A DNA stretch of 64,000 nt. It comes from Tilletia caries (lineage: Eukaryota; Basidiomycota; Exobasidiomycetes; Tilletiales; Tilletiaceae). The translations under genes were made by a program, and so were the position numbers. Shown in pieces: positions 8,690-21,254 of the stretch; position 1 is the stretch's first letter; every line of letters starts with the position of its first letter. The notes below the pieces were generated by a model. It saw only the letters and a program-made list of their open reading frames with translations, was not told the origin of the DNA and made no database searches. The stretch covers positions 1,178,001 to 1,242,000 of the forward strand of contig JALUTQ010000005.1 of assembly GCA_032718865.1 (NCBI GenBank). The letters are read 5' to 3'.

Positions 8690-11510
8690 GTTCTGTAAGA
8701 TCGAAAGATATTTGGTATTGCAGTCTTGTGTGCGTGGAAGGGTGGGCTATGGGCCAAGATCTAAGTATGGATACATGAGCGTTCGATCGCTGTTCGTTAG
8801 GGGCCAAGAGGACAGAACCGGCTGAACAAGGCTGTGGCTGGGTGACTGATACGCTTGAGAGGCTTTTGACTTGAGGCTTGAGGCTTGAGGAGGGGATGGC
8901 CCCGCGTTGACGGGAACAGATGGAAGGCGAGCGAGGTACAATATGAGAGGTTCTTGGGAAGGCTCGAAATGTCGAGGAGGAATCGATGCTGACGCAGGAA
9001 ATGCCTTTTGATGTGCGGTGCTCGAGCGCCGTTGTGGCGAGTTCGTTAGGGTCCGCAGCCGGTGGCTGTGAGTCGGACTCATTGGTCTTGCCCATGATTG
9101 CCCTTGCTGAGTGATGGGAACTCCTTCGCTACCGCCTTGTCTTGCGTAGACGACGACGAGGGCGAGGACGTGGTTGAGCCGAAGCCCAGAAGATGCACAG
9201 GCATCGGTTCGCTCGTCACCGTATGGCTCTCCTGGACCCTCAGCCCTGCAGCGGCCGCTGCTGCGGAAGGTAGTACGGAGTAACTCGGCTGCTTGCGATG
9301 AGGACGATACATATGGCTGCCGCACGAAGGAGTGACGCACGATGGTGAGACGCAGGCTGGGACGGTCTCGATCGAGGGTCTTGACCGCCGCACCGCAGAG
9401 CCCGTCATCTCTTCACTGGCGGTCGCATTGGCGGACATGACCGGTGTGCTGACATTCTCGATCGCATCCTCCGCCGCCGCTCGTTCTCGCAATTGCTCGT
9501 CGGAGAATTGGTTACGAGGAATCGACTGCACCATATAGACTTGTCCGTCAGCCGATTGCGCCAGTGTTGCTCCGTCGACGCCCCCCACAAGGGGTGAAGA
9601 AGCAATCAAGTTGAGCGGCAAGATGTGCGGCGCCTTCTCCGAGCCCGCTCGGCTCGCCGAGGACATCCTGCCGAACAATCCTTTCAGATTCCGTTTGCGA
9701 GAGTCCGCAGTGTTCGCGCTCGCGGTTCCAAAGTCAGAACCCCCTTTCTCGCGAGAGAAGGTGAGCCTCCGGTCCCTGGACGGTCGCGTCTCCTCCGAAA
9801 GTTCGACGTACAGGCGCGTGGAAGCGACCATAGAGATTGCAGAGACCGGTACCGCCAGGAACAGTGACATGACCGGGTTGAGTTGAGCGATGGTGAAGCC
9901 AGTGATGAGGGCATTCACCACGCAGGTGAGGATGAAGTAGATGATGCCTTGCCTGATCAAAATATGGCCGATCTTCGTTGTCGAGCCTTCGAGTCGGTAC
10001 ACTCCGTATACTGTCAGCATGAGAACTGTCAAGTCGAAGAGTATCGTCTGTAGCAGAGAGGAAGTAGGTCAGCCAATGGAGCTGTGAAGGAAGAGAAGCT
10101 GCAAAAGCTGTTGTACTAACCACAATGTACTTGTATGAGTAGCTCCTGGCAACCCCAGCGAACGCACACGCTCCCTCCGTCCATGGTTTGCCTCCGCCAG
10201 GCACCCACACTGCGCCGACCGACGTGACGCCCTGTCCCCACTGTGTGCGTAAAAGGCAGCAAATGGTGAGCAACTGGTCGACGACGCAACGAGTCCTTTT
10301 CATTCTACGATACGTACCGCAGCCGCTAGGCCCATCGCGAAGATACTCAGAGCGACCATGATTACTTTGCGAGCGGTATTTTGATAGACGCATACGGTCC
10401 GGCAGGCGAGCAAGATTGAGCATAAGACGGTGATGAGGCCCATCATCGCTTCAATCGACCACATCTACGCATCAGTGTAAGCATTCAGAATCATTGGGTC
10501 AGCCATGTTGTCTTCACTAAGGCGTGGATACGAGTTCGGAAAGTCCACTCACCGCTTGTTGACACTTGATCTCTTTGTAGGTGTACATGAAGACGATGTT
10601 GAGTGCGACGTACGCCCACCAGCAGATCTTGACGAGGAAGTAGACTGTGTGGGGCCATCTCCGCTGTCGATGTCCAGTGATAATGTTCCAGTCGAATGAG
10701 AATGTCGAAATCTGCTCGCGGATGGTGAGGCCGACCGAGATCCAGAATAGGGCGACGGCGCATTCATAGGCTTGTTGCATAACGAGCTGAAAGGGACAAG
10801 CAGAACTGTCAGAGGCTGGCGACATACTTGACTGACGCGAGCATGGGAAGGGCGAGAGATCATTTCCACTCACAGGATCCGACCAGTTCACCATGTTGGG
10901 CAACTAGAGTGTGTGGGAGGGAAAAGGAGGGGTATGGCAGAACCTAGTCGTGAGCAGGAAGAGTCGATAGCCAGTTGGCACAGGAAAAAGCGGATGGAAC
11001 GGGAGACGATCGAAGGCAAACTTCAGAACGGAGGTGCAAAGGGCTGTCCAGAGATTGGGACTCGAGTCGTCCTTTTGAAGAGTTCTGTAAGAGTGAAGAG
11101 TTTGAGCAACGAGCAACCCATGCTGTTCAGGGATAGTGGCGAATCCTGCTCCCTTCAAACGAACAAGGTTAGCTGAGGTCTGCCTGAGCTTGAAGCTTGA
11201 AGCACCCATGAAGCGATGTAACGTGTCGGCTCGTTCCTATACCTTTGATGATTTATCTCATATCCCGTATCTTACGCTGGTGTCGTGAAAGCCAGAATCT
11301 TTTCGAAGGGGCAAGGAGCGCTGCCGAAGGAGGTCGGGAGGAGTTTGCGCCGCGAGGCCTAGTTGAACGTTGAACTTTGAGCGTAAGTATAAGCGTGTAT
11401 AAGGCGGCTCACAGTGAGTCGGGGCGTGAGAACTGCACTATCGCAAAGGAAAAAGGGGGAAAGGCAAATAAGGTGAGATGTCGGACGCCGGACGCCATTC
11501 TGCGGTCGGA
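8690..11510. repeat. Tandem duplication, copy 1
   Basis: This direct repeat unit pairs with 11700-14460, offset by about 2.97-3.0 kb. It holds the membrane-protein gene at 9079-10894 plus its 3' flank and upstream region. Similarity is traceable from the ATGCCTCA.ACAAAG segment near 8675 to the TGCACTATCGCAAAG segment near 11437. The limits are approximate. Confidence 0.8.
9079..10894 (-). CDS. Putative multi-pass membrane protein, tandem paralogue A
   Basis: Five exons, all phase 0: 10894-10874, 10786-10553, 10464-10318, 10240-10121 and 10047-9079, giving 496 residues. Start MVNWSDP is chosen because a GTGAGT donor follows at once and the paralogue matches. Residues 10-270 hold about six or seven hydrophobic segments (for example ALFWISVGLTI, YFLVKICWWAYVALNIVF, IMVALSIFAMGLAAA, YFILTCVVNALITGFTI, MSLFLAVPVSAISMVA). 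A tract rich in Ser, Arg and Ala follows, ending in EFPSLSKGNHGQDQ. A seven-helix N-terminus with a long presumably cytosolic tail resembles the many uncharacterised integral membrane proteins of basidiomycetes; I cannot name a family or ligand. It lies head-to-tail with its copy at 12077-13867. Confidence 0.85.
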
Positions 11511-11699
11511 AAGGTAAGATCGCGCCAAGAGTCGCAGTTAGGAGCGGGGCCCATTTTGTCTGTGCTCCATCGTCGTTGCTCCAATGTCGAGAGTGTTAAT
11601 GATGGTCCTCGTCGCTATCATCGCTTCATCAGCGCATCAGCTTAGGGTTTAGGACGCTGACCCTGGCCCCGGACCCTTTCTTTTGCACAGAGAGAAGGG

Positions 11700-14460
11700 T
11701 ATTGTATGCCTCATACAAAGAACCTGTTCAGATTGAAGATTATTCATCATGTATTGTAGTTGTCTTGTGTGCAAGAAAGCCCAGATTCAAGTAGGGATAC
11801 ATGAGCGTCCGATCGCTGCTCGTTAGGGGATAAGAGGACAAAAGCGGCAGACAAGGCTGCGCCTGGGTGACTGATGCGCTTGAGAGCTTTTGACTTGACG
11901 AGGGAATTCCGGATGGGAGGCGAGCAAGGTACGCTGTGAGAGTCCCTTGGGGAGGCTCGGAATGTCGAGGAGAAATCGATGCTGACGCAGGGCTTGGCCC
12001 GGGTATACCGAAGAGGGTTCACGAGGAAAGTGCCGGAAATGACTTTTGATCCGCAAGCGGTGGCTGCGAGTCGGACTCATTGGTCTTGCCCATTATTGCC
12101 CTTGCTGAGCGATGGAAACTCCTTCGCTACCGCCATGTCTTGCGTAGACGAGGACGAGGACGAGGACCTGGGTGAGCCGAAACCCGAAAGAGGGACAGGC
12201 ATCGGTTCGCTCGTCACCGTTTGGCTCTCCTCGACCCTCAGGCCTGCAGCGGCCGCCGCTGCCAAGGGTTGCACGGAGTAGCTCGGCTGCTTGCGATGGA
12301 TACGATGCACACTGCCACTGCACGAAGGTGTGACGCAGGCCGATGGGGTGTTCTCGGTAGAGGGCCCTGACCGCCGCACCGCAGAGCCTGTCATACCTCC
12401 ATTGGCAGTCGTATTGGCGGGCATGACGGGTGCGCTGACACTGTCGATGGCATCATCCGCCGCCGCTCGCTCTCGCAATCGCTCGTCGGAGCATTGGTTA
12501 CGAGGAATCGACTGCACCATATAGACTTGTCCGTCAGCCGAGTGCGCTAGTGTTGCTCCGTGGATGCCCAGAAGGGGTGGTGAAGAAGGAGTCAAGCTGA
12601 TCGGCAAGATGTGGGGCAGCTTCTCCGAGCCCACTCCGCCAGTCGAGGACATCCTGCCGAATAAGCCCTTCAGATTCCGTTTGCGAGAGTCCGCAGTCAT
12701 CCCGGTCGAGGTACCAAAGTAGGACTCCTCATTCTCGCGAGAGAAGGTGATCTCCCGGTCCTTCGACGGTCGCGTCTCCTCGGAAAGCTCGACGTACAGG
12801 CGCGTGGAGGCGGTGACAGAAATTGCAGAAACTGGCACCGCCAGGAACAGTGACATGATCGGATTGAGATGAGCGATGGTGAAGCCAGTGATGAGAGCAT
12901 TCACCAGGCAGGTGACGATGAAGTAGGTGATGCCTTGTTTGATCAGAACGTGGCCGATCTTCGTTGTCGTACCTTCGAGTCGGTACACTCCATATACCGT
13001 CAACATAAGTACCGTTAAGTCGAAGAGAATCGTCTGGATTGTAGCAGAGAGCACATAGGTCAGCCAATGGTGCTGTGAAGGAAGAGAAGTTGCAGAAGCT
13101 GATGTACTAACCACAATGTACTTGTATGAGTAGCTCCTGGCAACCTCAGTGAATGCACACGCTCCCTCCGTCCATGGTTTGCCTCCGCCAGGCACCCACA
13201 CTGCGCCGACCGACGTGACGCCCTGTCCCCACTGTGTGCGTAAAAGGCAGCAAATGGTGAGCAACTGGTCGACGACGCAACGAGTCCTTTTCATTCTACG
13301 ATACGTACCGCAGCCGCTAGGCCCATCGCGAAGATACTCAGAGCGACAATAACTACTTTGCGAGGGGTGTCTTGGTAGACACAGACGGTCCGGCAGGCGA
13401 GCAATATTGAGCATAAGACGGTGATGAGGCCCATCATCGCTTCAATCGCCCACATCTACGCATCAGTGTATGCATTTAGAACCACAGTTCAGCCATGGTG
13501 TCTTCACTGAGGCGTGGACACAATTTGGTCAGGTCCACTCACCGCTCTCTGACAGTCGATCTCTTTCGTGGTGTATACGAAGCCGATAGTGAGTCCGATG
13601 TATGCCCACCAGCAGATCTTGACGAGAAAGTAGACTGTCTGGGGCCATTTCCGCTGTCGATGTCCAGTGATGACATGCCAGTCGAAGTAGGACGTCGTCA
13701 TCTGTTCGCGGATCGTGAAGCCGACCGCGGCCCAGAATAGGACTACGGCGGCCTCGAAGGCTTGTAGCATAACAACCTAAAGGGGATAAGCAAAACTGTC
13801 AGAGGCTGGAAACACATTGCAGAGGTGAGAGGTTATTTCCACTCACAGGATCCGACCAGTTCACCATGTTGGGCAACTAGAATGTGTGGGAGGGAAAAGG
13901 AGAGGTATGGAAGAACCTAGTCGCAATCAGGAAGGACCGATGGCCAGTTGGCACAGAGCAAGCGGACGGAGACGATCCAGGGCAAAGTTCAGAAAGGAGG
14001 TGGAAGGGTTGTCCGGAGATTTGGACTCGGGTCGTCCTTTTGGAGGGTTTTGGAAGAGTTCGATCAACGAACCTTCAGACGAACAAGGTTGGCTGAGGCC
14101 TGAATTTCAAGCTTCAAGCACTGCTGATGCACCGATGAAGCAATGTAACGTATCTGCTGCGAGCAAGTCGTTCCTGCCTTTGATGCTTTATCCGGGACCC
14201 CGTGTCTTACGCTCGTGCCGTGAAGCGTGAAAGGGGGAGCCTGTTTGGAGGTAGAAGTGGCGCTACTGAACACTGAACGAGGAAGACAGAGATCAGTAAT
14301 CAGTTTGCGCCTCAAGCCTCAAGGCTTATACTTGAGCTTTGAATGCATGAGGCTCACAATCGAGGCGTGAGGCGTGAGAACTGCACTATCGCAAAAGGAA
14401 ACGGGGGGAAGCCAAAGGTGAGATGTCAGATGGTATTCTGCGGTACGAAAGGCATGTACG
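11700..14460. repeat. Tandem duplication, copy 2
   Basis: This is the second unit of the direct repeat, carrying the paralogue at 12077-13867. Coding exons, introns and flanks all align with copy 1. Divergence is uneven: moderate in most places and almost absent around exon 4, intron 3 and part of exon 3. Confidence 0.8.
12077..13867 (-). CDS. Putative multi-pass membrane protein, tandem paralogue B
   Basis: Five exons at 13867-13847, 13776-13543, 13455-13309, 13231-13112 and 13033-12077 give 492 residues. The first four exons have the same lengths as paralogue A (21, 234, 147, 120 nt), all in phase 0. The membrane core is well conserved; the tail differs by substitutions and small indels but keeps the ending EFPSLSKGNNGQDQ. 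The stretch from about 13155 to 13347, including an intron of about 70 bp, is practically identical to 10165-10356 in paralogue A. Both copies keep intact frames and splice sites, so both are probably functional. The function is unknown. Confidence 0.85.
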
Positions 14461-16194
14461 AATGGGAAGCGGGTAGAGCTGTCGATTCTAGACGCATGCG
14501 GCAAGTAGCGGATACACGCAGAGCATTCCAGACTTTTCGAGGAAGCAGCAGAGATTGTAAAACCTGCTCACCTGGCGTGTCAACAATGCCGGAACTGCAA
14601 TGCTCGATCACTTGACGCTTGGCTCTTGGGTCCTTGTCTATCTCCTTGATTCGGGCCAGCTTCTGCTTACTTGCTTGGGCCTTGGGCGTTTGGTCCTGCC
14701 AAAAAGTCTGTGCGTGATCGTGGGTTGCTGCAAGGGGCGTGCTTATCGAAAGGGATACGAAAAGGCAGAGAGGGTAGCAGGTGTGGTCAAGGGAAGGGAA
14801 CTTTATGATGTCCCCTCTCAAGTGAGAGGCGTCCAGCGCGCTGAGAGGGTGAGTTGTGAGTGGTATGATCCCCTGCAGGCTGTAGAGCAAATAACAGAAA
14901 CGTTAAAAATCGACGGCCTTAAAGGTGAGGGGGTGGGGGACGCCGTGAGCAGCGCCTGTACGGCCCTCGCGCCCTCGCGCCCTCGCCCGACGACATAATC
15001 AGATAGAGCTCAACGAGATACCTGCATGCGGGTCTGACATCTGACATAGAGTTTAGGTGCATTTGAAGGTCTGCACCCTCCGAGGTTAAGCGGCCAAGCG
15101 TCAAGGTTGGTCGTTGGTCATCTGTGAACTTACCGGTGGTGCGGTGAATGAATGGTGATGCGGTGATGTCGCGTGTTGCTTTTGGGACACCTCCTTCCAA
15201 GTTCAAGGGCGCGGCATCTGAAGAGGACTTGCGGCTTGCGGTCGTGAGCCGTGAGCTTGTTGCGTGCAGCGGTCCTGCCATGAATGCGAGGACGGTGCTC
15301 AACCGGGGACAAAGCAGACAGCGGACGTTGACGAAGTAAGGCCCAGGCGGGCAGGCCGTAAAGCCCACTTTCTCAGGTCGTTGGCGAACATCCGTGATCC
15401 GCAGCATGCTGCTGTCGACGTCCTGCCTGACTTTTGGGTTTGTTTGTTGCGTTGCCCAAATTGAGCTGGTTGCGTTGCCCAATAATAAATTGAGCTGTCC
15501 CGAAAGGCCGACCGAACACCTCATGATGACCAAAGTGTTCTCCTCGCCCTCAGCGCCTCAGCACCACGTCGCCTCACGCACCGACCGCGGCTCGCGCCTT
15601 GCTCTCTGTGATGTTCTGCTGGTCTTAGTTCCACGTGGTAATGTCAATGCTGTCTGCTTCCTGTATCTTCGATGCAGGGTTGGGTTCAGAGCACTCTTAG
15701 TGCTCGCACGTCGATGCGGCCCGACCCGGTGCGGCTGGGCGACGCAGACGCAATGGGGAGGGGGAGGTGGGTGGGTGCTTTCTTCCCTATCACGGAGGGA
15801 GCGCAAGTCGAGTGAAGTGACGGTCTTCTTTCCGTCTTCGTACTCTCAGAGACCAACACTATCAAATTTCTCTCTTGCGCACCCTCCACTTTCGCAAGGC
15901 TCGGCGTCCCGCTCTCCCGCAGCAAGACTAACAAAGATGCGCGTCGCCGGCACAAGTACCGATTTACCGCATCCCGAGACTGAGGGAACCCGGCAGCGGA
16001 ACGCCAAGTCCCCAGGCCAGAGGAATCGGAATGAACTGCGAGTACATAAGTAACAAGCTATTAGTACCTCAGCACAACCTGATGTATTCAATAATAATCA
16101 GTCAACAGCGGGTGATGGAATAATACAGTGGGCGGCCATTATGGTCGCATGATCCCTGGTCGGGCTCTCAGGACGAATCCGTCGGAGTATTTGT
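13868..16194. other. Intergenic region of 2.3 kb, no convincing gene
   Basis: The first part (to about 14460) is the upstream region of paralogue B and belongs to the duplication. The rest is mixed sequence with short frames. A plus frame of 219 codons (15394-16053) has low-complexity composition and no domain. One exon-like block on the minus strand (14577-14714) is listed separately. No tRNA or repeat was recognised. Confidence 0.5.
14577..14714 (-). other. Orphan exon-like segment
   Basis: Read on the minus strand, a CAG acceptor precedes an open block (DQTPKAQASKQKLARIKEI...KDPRAKRQVIEHC) that stops at a GTGAGC donor. Lys/Ala/Glu-rich helical composition and flanking splice signals make it look like a single exon. 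I find no partner exons or start codon that complete a gene. It may be a relic, part of a poorly visible small gene, or chance. Confidence 0.25.
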
Positions 16195-18713
16195 TCAAGC
16201 ATTCGGCAACTCGCTGTGACGGGACACGAAAAGATACGTTCAGCGATCGCAATCCTCTCGGAAGGGGCTGAAGCCCAGAACCAAGTTTGAACAGACTCCA
16301 GATTGTGCTCTGAGCCCCACCCTCCCCTTGCCTCTTCTCATGGAATACTCACCTGCGCTCGGCACGGCCCGTTGCCGGGTAGTACGTCGTCCAGCCGTAC
16401 GCGTTGCCCTTGAAGGAGCCCGGGTTGAAGACGTGACAGCCTTCGTAGGTGAGCTCGAAACTGTCATACTTGTCCGCTAAGATGAGCTGGGTGAAGGTGA
16501 CGAAGGGTTAAGAGACTGAAGTCAGGGGGCCGTCGCGAAGGTCAAATGTTTTCGAATCGAGAAGGACGGGCTCGTCCTCAGTATCCACTCACAGCGGTTG
16601 GCATCGGGTACAGGCGCAAAGTATGGTCGAACTCCCAGAGCGTCGGTCGTATATGTTGTGCAAACGGACAAAGATGGGCCTGGTCAAGCAACGTCGATAC
16701 AAGCTGCGAATCACATTACGAAGCGCGAGGAAGAAAGACCGTCATCAGCATCCCCGTAGCGCTCGTCCAGCTACGGGACACATAACTCTTGTACACTCAC
16801 GAATCGTTTCAGCGCTCCTTCTTCCACCTCGTCCTTGAGTCGAATCGTATTTCGTAACGCCCGACTCATAATGTTGTCCCGCATAATGACGATCTCCTGC
16901 CCAAAGTACCTGATCCGACAAGGATTGCTGACAAAATGCGCCCGGCTGCCCAGCCTCGCAGTGAGTCGGGTCGTCATCGCAGGAGGCAGGCCAGGTCGAG
17001 GTAGGAGGGGCGTGCAGAAGGGATCCGTTGGGCCGGGGACAAATATGAAGTGCGCAGAATTTCTGATGGCCGGGAAGGAGGTGATCACGTCCGCGAGCTG
17101 ATTGAAAAGGACTAGACACGACAGAGATATTCAGACTTGCTCAGTCACGAACTTCAGGTGGAAGGAAAGGAGTTTCTCCTCTGCGGGCGCGAGAACACTC
17201 ACACTGATACTTGGCAACCATCTCCGTCCCAGATACCGTCGTGCTGCAGAAATCGCCACAGAGGATGAACGCCATGGGAATGAAGTCGGCATCGACATAG
17301 CCCTGCATCATTGCCTTCAAGTTCGTCAACGTCTTCGCCTGGTCGAGATGCAAGTCCGAAATGACAACAAAACACAAGTCGTCGCGGGCTTGTTCATGCG
17401 TGCGCAGGATCGCCTCGTCCTCGAGCGAGATGGCGCCTGTGCCCAAAAAGTCGACGTGGCCACACAGCCTTTTGGCCTCCCTTCTGCTTTCGCTCGGCGG
17501 GTGGCCGAGTGCGAAAACGCGTATCCGCTCTTGTTCCGTGTACTCGCCTTCGACGAGGGCGATGCATCCTTCCGTGAAGACACCTTCTCCGGGTATCTAG
17601 CCAACGCAGCGTTGTAGTAAATGTTCAGCTTTAACGAAACTCGTTGAAACAGAGATTTTGCGATCTGAAAGACGTACCGCCTCTTCCAAGTCCAAGCCCA
17701 CACTACCGTCTGCGTCCTCGAGAGAGTACCGTCCGTCTTGCGCGGTGCAAAGCATACCAAGCAAAAGGAAGCGTTGTCCTTGACGACCCAACAGATTCTT
17801 CGTCGACGTGAGCTATAAGTGAGAGCGGTGCAGAGAACAGTCAGTATTCTCATACATCTTTCCCGTCTTCCTAAACACATCGTCTGCAGATGTACAACAC
17901 ACCTTCATGAAGGTCTCGCGCTCCTGTCCAGATTGTCCAGACAATAGGGGAGGAAGGAAGTGCTCGTTGCGCAGAACGACATTGCGAATGACGTTAAGAC
18001 GCTCGCGCAAACTGGCAGGCTTAGACGACGCCATGGGAAGAATGGTAGGTTTGTTTGGTGCTCTGTTGTACACCAAAGTGGAACGAAGAATTCAGTGACC
18101 GCTGTCGCACAAGCCACGAGCCGTGTGCACAGCGGCGTCCACTCACTTCTCAAACGTTTTTCGATGTTGGTCGAACCGGATCCGGGGCATCTTGAAGGCG
18201 TCAATAACATTGAAGTATCGTGCAGGATCGACCTGCTCGCCCTCCGTCAAGGGATCATGCGCCTCCAAACTGCTAGCGCTTGTTTCTTGTGCGACAAGCC
18301 GGGCATAAACACGCTCGAGCGCCGTTTGCGTGACCATCGAGCTCGAGCCTGTGATTGCAAGGACATTTTTGGAGGGCAGAAGCTGGGTCAGCGTGGAGGG
18401 AAAGAGAACCGGAGCACAAGAGGTAGCCTTCAAGAAGATGTTACTCACCACCGTCTCCCACTTCGCCATGGACAAGTTCCTTCGCGAGCGCCTCCAAGGC
18501 ATCAGCCCATTCCTCAGGCTGCTCCAGAAGCCCATGCGCCTCCAGTGTCGACGCAATGAACTGAAGTGCGGAAGTGTGCAGCTGAAGATTGTACTTGCGT
18601 GTGAAGATCTTGACAATGGCGCGTCGGAGATCGGCCGTGAGATGGGAGGGGTCGTTCGACCCTCCCATTCCAGACATACCGTCCAGGCCTCGCCCGACGG
18701 ATGGAGCTGCCAT
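16195..18713 (-). CDS. DPB2: DNA polymerase epsilon subunit B (Dpb2)
   Basis: This is the non-catalytic second subunit of the leading-strand replicase, which also helps the CMG helicase assemble at origins; it acts in the nucleus. Exon 1 (18713-18449) encodes the N-terminal helical region ([20 protein letters not shown]). Later exons carry the OB-fold and inactive phosphoesterase parts typical of B subunits: [91 protein letters not shown] and [18 protein letters not shown]. The end has [33 protein letters not shown] and a 19-nt last exon (SELPNA). At least eight exons with short introns. The length, about 600 residues, fits fungal Dpb2. Internal splice sites were not all fixed. Confidence 0.9.
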
Positions 18714-19032
18714 TACTGTTATCGCGAGAATAGATCAGTCTTGTGTGCGCGTATGCGGAGCTTGGGCCTTTGATGGTGGAAGGAAGTGCTTCACCCTCAT
18801 GAAGCCCTTTTCCCAAGTCCAACACTTCGACGCGTCGCGACGCGTGCACCTTTTCGCGTCCAAAATGCCAAACTCGCTTCGCACTTTCTCTTTCGCTTCA
18901 GGCTTCAGGAAGCTTCCGCAAGCAGGTCAGACAGCAGACTGGAGAGGTCCACAGGGTCGGCCTCCGCTGGGATGGACGATGGAAGAGGAATGCGCACCGT
19001 AGCTGATATGAACAAAGATAGAAGCAACAAGC
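18714..19032. other. Short intergenic region between DPB2 and the P450 gene
   Basis: About 320 bp that must hold the DPB2 promoter and the P450 3' end. I see no further gene or repeat. Confidence 0.5.
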
Positions 19033-21254
19033 TCAAGGCGCACGCGAAATGTAAAGAGGCATCTGCATCCCCAACTTCTCCTGGCCCTTGACGCGAGGTC
19101 GAAGGACAACGCCCTGGATGAGATGGAACACAGAACGAAAAGAGTGAGTGCGACTGCCGCGAAAGCAGAAAGAGCTGAGTACCCCTGCTCACCTGCTTGC
19201 GCTCGACTTCCCATCCCTCGACGACATCGAATTGCAGATCTCGAATCAACACAGCCAGAAGAGCCTTGAACTCGGTGATTGCGAAGGCCTTGCCGATACA
19301 ACCGCGCGGGCCGCTGATGAATGTCCAAAGTCCGTTGGCCGGTGCACCACCCGTCACACCCTTGTGCGACGCCAACCCCGTCACAGCCTCTGGCAATTCA
19401 TTCCACCGGTTCGGCTCGAACTCGTCGGCCGTGTCGCCCCAGATGTGGTTGGCGCGGTTGAGGAGTTGGATCATAATGAAGATTTCGGAACCCTTTTTGA
19501 TTGGGAGGCTGTTGAAGCTGGACTTGCCGTCTCGGGTCGGGTAAGACTTGCTGAGTGGGATGACGTCGTCCTTGCTCGCCACACGCATAGTGGAAGGCAC
19601 CGCCGAGACGAGACCTGATGCGAATGAAAGAGCATGGAGGTCAGACGAACATTTGTGGATGGCAACCACGAGCATACGCTACTCACGCATGATCTCCATT
19701 GTCACGTTGTCAAGCAATCTTGAGCTGTGCAACTCCTCGTAGCTCAATTCATCCCTTCCATCAAACAGATCACGCAGCTCCTGGCGCAGTTTGACCTGGA
19801 TGTGCTGATGCTTAGGCTGGGCCAGCATCCAAAGACACCACGTCAGCTGTGTCGAAGTTGTCTCCTGACCGGCAAGGAGGAGCGTGGCAATCTGGCCTAC
19901 AAGCTCAGAGTCGTGCAGCTTGACAGTTTCGGGCAGGTCGGTTGCCAAGTTGGCTCGGAGCATGAGATGCATCAGATCTTTGGGCGCTCCGGAACTCTGT
20001 AGATCTTCGAAGAACTCCTTGGTTGCAGTGGCCGGTTTCCCGTTGGCAGATACATGAGCTACCTCCATCTCCCGCATGACGTCGCTCCGCTTCTTCTCGA
20101 TGATCTGCAGCGAGGTCGTCTCTAGGAGCCGGTAGGTGCCTGCGATCTGGTTTTTACGTGTGGTGGGGATCTTTTCCAACCAACCGAAGCCAGGATACCT
20201 GGAGAGAAAGAAGACGAGGATCTGGAAGTAACCCGGGTCGGTGGTGACAGATGTGAGCGTGGAGAATGCACGAGCAAGGGCATCCTTCGACAGGCCGTCG
20301 TCCTCGATGTTCTTCAATGCGTTGAAATTGTGGCCGAATCCCGCGTCACCTGTCAAGCCGGAAACGCTCACATCAGTCAGGTCCACCACCAAATCGCGAG
20401 TCTCCTTAAATGATCTGCCTCACCGATAACATCCATCGTTGTGAGCCCGAGCCAGGTCAGCACATCGAGAACCGGCTTTCCCTTCTGGCTCTTTTGAGCC
20501 GCCAGATCGCTCTGTCCGGGCAGGAAGGCGTTGTCGGCAGGACCTTCAGTCTTGTCAACCTTTGAAGATAACTTGGTGCTGAGAGTGTTGGCATGGCGGA
20601 AGAAGAGTGGGGTGAGGTTGCGAATGGCTGAAAGATTGAATGCGGGCTGCAAGACTCTCCTGGCGCGACGATGACTTTCACCTGTGGCACAATGTAGGGG
20701 AAGATAAACCAGGGTGAGCATAGATTTTGCTGAAAACAGCGAGCAGGCCTTGGTTTACCTTCGGCTGAGACTAAGCCTGCACCCAGCAAGCTGGTCAGGA
20801 AACGCCGAATTGCCTTGGGCTTTGGATAGTCATAGCTATTTGCTGAGCTGAGCATGTAAGCCACTGCGACAGGATCGGTGATACAAAGCCGAGTGGCATA
20901 GGAAAAGACGCGATAAGTGAAGACGGGTGACCCGACTTCCTGAATGAAATCAAGATGACCATCCGCAGGCGGACTCTTGATGATGTGATCGATGTTGCCG
21001 ACGAGGGGCCACCATGGCGTCGTATGCTTGGGCGACTTGAGATAGCTGTAGAAATCGGTGCCGAGGACGTGGCGCTCGATGACTCGCCACGTTATCTGGG
21101 TGCCAAAGGAGAGGGCGACGGCAAAGGCGAGGAGGAAGGGGCTGAGGATGAGAAGGGCGGGGATGGTGATGTAGAGAGGCCAAGAGCTGAGGAAGGGAAT
21201 GTGAGCAGGGAAGACAGCGCCTGCGAGGCGGGAGATGAGGGAAGAAGATGACAT
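19033..21254 (-). CDS. Cytochrome P450 monooxygenase
   Basis: A haem-thiolate monooxygenase, membrane-bound by its N-terminus, probably in the ER, working with a reductase; the substrate is unknown. The start MSSSSLISRL leads into two hydrophobic stretches (YITIPALLILSPFLLAFAVAL). The proline hinge region TPWWPLVGN follows. Diagnostic motifs are the helix I oxygen-binding motif (LLAGQETTST), the ExxR motif formed across an intron (MEIMRLVS), the FEPNRW segment, and the cysteine loop FISGPRGCIGKAFA. The C-terminus (RPRVKGQEKLGMQMPLYISR) comes from the last exon, 19113-19033. Five exons are supported by frame-consistent splice sites. It is complete, with no catalytic residue missing. The family resembles basidiomycete CYP4-clan-like enzymes, but I cannot assign a CYP number. 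Its neighbours do not look like a biosynthetic cluster. Confidence 0.92.

Noticed and set aside
9000..14460. The tandem repeat as an assembly artefact
   Set aside because: The copies differ by many substitutions and indels over most of their length, so they are genuine paralogues. Only the 190-bp identical core is notable.
15394..16053. A 219-codon plus-strand frame
   Set aside because: No recognisable domain, biased composition and an unlikely start. It overlaps the region just 3' of DPB2; treated as intergenic.
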